Of a stretch of 7,066 nt of DNA, positions 4,976 through 7,066 are shown one piece after another; the first letter of the stretch is position 1; the number at the start of each line of letters is the position of its first letter. This stretch comes from an uncultured bacterium. Its GTDB lineage: Bacteria > Actinomycetota > Coriobacteriia > Coriobacteriales > Eggerthellaceae. Position numbers and translations under genes: made by a program. The stretch lies in contig CANSQW010000066.1 in the NCBI GenBank assembly GCA_947649215.1, positions 1-7,066 on the forward strand. The letters run 5' to 3'. The notes under the pieces are model-generated. The model worked only from the letters and a program-made list of their open reading frames with translations. It was not told where the DNA came from and made no database searches.

Positions 4976-6676
4976 TTATTCCACCTCCTGGCCGGGGCCG
5001 CTTTCCCCGTCGTCCTCGTCAAGCGCCACCGCCAGGCATGCCGGCACGCGCAGCGTGAACGTGCTGCCGACGCCCGGGTGGCTTGAGACCTCCACCGTGA
5101 AGCCCTGGAGCAGGGCGTACTCCATCACGAGCGCGAGCCCGAGCCCGCTGCCCTTGAACCGCCGCGTGGAGGCGGAGTCCACCTGGACGAAGCGGTCGAA
5201 GATGCGCGCCTGATCCTCCGGCGCGATGCCGATGCCCGTGTCCTCCACCTGGACGAGCACGTCTCCCGTCTCCGCCTCTACCGAGGCGCTCATGCGCACG
5301 CTGCCGCCGTCGGGGGTGAACTTGATGGCGTTGGTGACCAGGTTCTCAAGCGCACGGTGCGTCTTGTCGTAGTCGCCGTAGACGAGCGGCACGTCGGCGG
5401 CCACCTGTGCGCTGAACACGAGGCGCGCGTTCTCTGCCAGCGGCCAGGCGTCCTCCTGCGCGGCTGCCACCAGGTCCCCCAGGTCGATGGGCTCGCAGGC
5501 CAGCGACTCGCGTCCGGCGTCGAGCCGCGCGATGTCGAGCAGGTTGTTCACCATGTCGAGCAGCACGATGCTGCTCTTGCGCACCTCGTCCCACGCGTGC
5601 CAGCCCTCCGACTCCTCCTCGCAGGCGGCGAGCGAGAGGTGCGTGGTGGTCAGGATGGCGGTGAGCGGGGTGCGCAGCTCGTGGCTCACCATGGAGAGCA
5701 TGTCGGTCTTGAACTGCGACTCGTCGGCCAGCCGCTGGCCGAGCGCCTCCAGCTGGTCACGCTGCCGCTCGAGCGCCAGGTTCACCTGCTGGAGGTCGTG
5801 CGTGCGGTCGGCCACCTTCTCCTCCAGGTCGGCGTACAGGACGGAGAGCTCGTGCGCCATGGCGTTGAACTGGCTGATGAGCTGGGCCATCTCCCGCGCG
5901 CGGGACGTGGCGGCCACCTGGCGCGGGTACCCGCCGGCCTCCACGCTCGAGGCCGTCTTGATGAGGCCCACCGGCCGCAGCACGAAGCGCTCCGTCACCA
6001 CGTAGACCACCACGCCGATGGCCAGGATGAGGAAGGCGAAGAACGCCAGGTCGCGCATGACGTTGTTGATCAGCGACGAGGTGGCCCGCTCGGCCGGGAT
6101 GCTGATGGAGATGGCGCCGCCCACCGAGCCGACCGTCCAGCCCTCCTTGTCGTGGCCGGTGATGTCGATCTCGCCCACGGGCTCGCCATGGCACTCCAGG
6201 CAGCTCTCGTCCACCTCGAGCGCGCGGACGTAGCGGAACTGGGGAACGTCCCCGTCTGTGACGGTGTCGTAGTACTCGGTGACCGCGCGGTCCTCGTGGA
6301 AGGCGTTGAGCGCCTCGGTCTCGAACTCGTCGGGGCGGTCGTGGGCGCGCCGCGGGTTGAGGTTGGTGTAGCGGATGGAGTAGTCGTTGTTCGCGGAGAA
6401 GATGGCCCCGATGCTCTTGCCGACGATGGCGCAGTGGAGGCCCTTGAACTCGTAGGTGCCGTCGGAGGTGTAGTTGATGGTGTCCTGGGAGGTCTCCATG
6501 AACTTCCACACGGCGTCCATCTCGCGTGCGAAGGTGCGGGCCTCCTCCACCATGGACGCCTCGGTGTCGCGCCGCTGGGTCTCCACGTCGAAGACGACGA
6601 AGACCGCCATGGCCGCAAGCGACACGATGGAGAGCGCGAGGAAGTAGATGGCGCGAAGCCCCAGCTTGCCCCTCAC
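4976..6676 (-). CDS. Membrane sensor histidine kinase with DUF3365 (Tll0287-like) c-haem sensor domain
   Basis: This 566-residue kinase has a first membrane helix at about 9-29 and an extracytoplasmic DUF3365-type sensor at about 32-205. Sensor marks are LHCAIVGKSIG (80-90), IRYTNLNPRR (101-110) and a CLECH c-haem site (159-163) followed by GEPVGEIDITGH. A second helix (about 208-228) leads to a HAMP domain (about 229-282), then a coiled segment (about 283-320) and HisKA with His332 in SHELRTP. The ATPase domain carries the N box with Asn445/Asn449, DTGIGI (479-484) and GSGLGL (509-514). The start is GTG at 6676: it has a strong GGAGGAGGT 5 nt upstream, while the next Met codons lie inside the first helix. 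The c-haem site implies a redox state or small haem ligand as signal, and requires export and cytochrome c maturation. It heads a two-gene operon with the regulator and likely controls the reductase genes downstream. Confidence 0.96.
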   Translation of the reverse strand: MRGKLGLRAIYFLALSIVSLAAMAVFVVFDVETQRRDTEASMVEEARTFAREMDAVWKFMETSQDTINYTSDGTYEFKGLHCAIVGKSIGAIFSANNDYSIRYTNLNPRRAHDRPDEFETEALNAFHEDRAVTEYYDTVTDGDVPQFRYVRALEVDESCLECHGEPVGEIDITGHDKEGWTVGSVGGAISISIPAERATSSLINNVMRDLAFFAFLILAIGVVVYVVTERFVLRPVGLIKTASSVEAGGYPRQVAATSRAREMAQLISQFNAMAHELSVLYADLEEKVADRTHDLQQVNLALERQRDQLEALGQRLADESQFKTDMLSMVSHELRTPLTAILTTTHLSLAACEEESEGWHAWDEVRKSSIVLLDMVNNLLDIARLDAGRESLACEPIDLGDLVAAAQEDAWPLAENARLVFSAQVAADVPLVYGDYDKTHRALENLVTNAIKFTPDGGSVRMSASVEAETGDVLVQVEDTGIGIAPEDQARIFDRFVQVDSASTRRFKGSGLGLALVMEYALLQGFTVEVSSHPGVGSTFTLRVPACLAVALDEDDGESGPGQEVE

Positions 6677-6695
6677 CGCCGACCTCCTCCCCCGT
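6677..6695 (-). promoter_or_regulatory. Ribosome binding site supporting the GTG start of the kinase
   Basis: GGGGGAGGAGGT ends 5 nt before GTG at 6676. It is the strongest SD in the window and decides this non-ATG start. Confidence 0.7.
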
Positions 6696-6767
6696 AGGCC
6701 CGACCAGTTAGACCTAAGTCAAGGTACCAGTCTAGCGCACAGAGGGGGAGACGTTTTCGCGCGATGG

Positions 6768-6806
6768 CTAAGGTTTCACTAACTTTTGGATTAACAAACC
6801 ATTAAC
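6768..6806 (-). promoter_or_regulatory. Four-half-site direct-repeat operator upstream of the kinase/regulator operon
   Basis: Read on the minus strand the half-sites are GTTAAT, GTTAAT, GTTAGT and CTTAG. TTA cores lie at 6803-6805, 6792-6794, 6780-6782 and 6769-6771, with steps of 11, 12 and 11 bp. The first two half-sites are identical. The architecture equals that at 4156-4194, and the two 41-bp stretches agree at 25 positions by hand count, including TTAG at the third half-site and CCTTA at the fourth. It ends about 90 bp before the kinase start. The promoter itself is unclear: a TAGACT at 6734-6729 resembles a -10 but has no good -35. Autoregulation by the encoded regulator is inferred. 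Confidence 0.65.
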
Positions 6807-6838
6807 TCCCTGGTGGGGCTGGTCGTCGCGCGGATGCC

Positions 6839-7066
6839 CTAGGCGCCGAAGTGGGAGCGATGAGGGCTCAGGGGACGGGCGTCGCCGTGGAGGCAGTGGG
6901 CGAGGAAGGTGATGCCGGCGAAGGCGAGCGCTATGCCGAGTCCCGTGTAGAAGAAGGCGATGAACCACGTCGGCACGAGCCCGAAGCTGCGCAGCGCGAT
7001 GCCGCCTCCCATCATGACGGCCATGATGAGGTAGCCCTTCGCATCGAAGAAGCGGTGGATGCCCTG
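6839..7066 (-). CDS. C-terminal end of an unrecognised membrane protein (runs off right edge)
   Basis: The last 75 codons and the TAG stop of a gene entering from the right edge are visible; the frame is open through 7066, so the N-terminus is missing. The visible part reads from QGIHRFFDAKGYLIMAV into two hydrophobic segments (one from YLIMAVMMGGG, one from WFIAFFYTGLGIALAFAGITFLAHCL) separated by a short RSFGLVP turn. It ends in a short polar tail (HGDARPLSPHRSHFGA). I do not recognise the family. It has no visible terminator and ends 32 bp before the kinase operator, so its relation to the signalling operon is unknown. A small two-helix or larger transporter-like protein are both possible. 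Confidence 0.75.
   Translation of the reverse strand, partial: QGIHRFFDAKGYLIMAVMMGGGIALRSFGLVPTWFIAFFYTGLGIALAFAGITFLAHCLHGDARPLSPHRSHFGA

Noticed and set aside
4975..5022. 16-residue N-terminal extension of the response regulator from ATG at 5022
   Set aside because: It lies within the kinase gene, precedes the normal first strand of the receiver domain, and the ATG at 4974 has a better SD.
4210..5058. Plus-strand open frame (282 codons) opposite the response regulator
   Set aside because: Shadow of a complete receiver plus winged-helix gene.
5357..6697. Long plus-strand open frame (446 codons) opposite the histidine kinase gene
   Set aside because: It is antisense to a gene with complete, ordered kinase motifs; its translation is low-complexity Val/Leu/Gly/His-rich, as expected for a shadow frame in GC-rich DNA.
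6708..6717. Short inverted repeat TTAG-AC-CTAA near the kinase ribosome binding site
   Set aside because: The 4-bp arms are too short to support an operator by themselves and it does not fit the 11/12/11 spacing of the main sites.
6717..6722. TTGACT on the minus strand as a -35 box for the kinase operon
   Set aside because: No acceptable -10 lies 16-18 nt downstream; the sequence there is GC-rich and runs into the ribosome binding site.
1..7066. CRISPR arrays, tRNA or rRNA genes, insertion sequences, phage or toxin-antitoxin genes
   Set aside because: No repeat-spacer pattern, no tRNA-like or rRNA sequence, and no transposase or integrase frame was seen on either strand.

Overview
All genes in this window lie on the minus strand. 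It reads as high-GC DNA from an anaerobic actinobacterium, most likely a gut Coriobacteriia of the Eggerthellaceae type. That placement is an inference from GC-rich codon use, an exported Tat-dependent lipoprotein-type molybdenum reductase, and a multihaem-era style c-haem sensor kinase next to it; no species marker is present.

From right to left (the direction of transcription) the layout is: (i) 7066-6839, the C-terminal end of an unrecognised membrane protein; (ii) 6838-6677, an intergenic region with a four-part direct-repeat operator; (iii) 6676-4267, a two-gene signalling operon made of a membrane histidine kinase with a DUF3365/Tll0287-like sensor domain carrying a CxxCH c-haem site, and an OmpR/PhoB-class response regulator; (iv) 4266-4035, a second regulatory region with a GC-rich hairpin after the regulator, a second copy of the same operator, a promoter candidate and a leader; (v) 4034 to beyond base 1, a five-gene operon: ferric-reductase-like haem membrane protein, DmsC-like anchor, DmsB-like four-cluster ferredoxin subunit, TorD-family chaperone, and the N-terminal 318 residues of a DmsA-like molybdopterin catalytic subunit that runs off the left edge.

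The genes fit one unit: a sensor of redox state or of a haem ligand controls a respiratory reductase of the DMSO reductase family. Electrons would pass from menaquinol through DmsC, and perhaps through the extra b-haem protein, via DmsB to the Mo/W-bisMGD enzyme outside the membrane; TorD assists cofactor loading before Tat export. The terminal electron acceptor cannot be read from this sequence.

The most useful new observation is that both intergenic regions carry the same operator architecture: four TTA-centred half-sites at offsets 0, 11, 23 and 34, agreeing at 25 of 41 positions by hand count. This directly links the kinase/regulator operon (autoregulation) with the reductase operon (target). 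Several short cistron junctions, about 40 nt each, also hold small hairpins at or next to ribosome binding sites.
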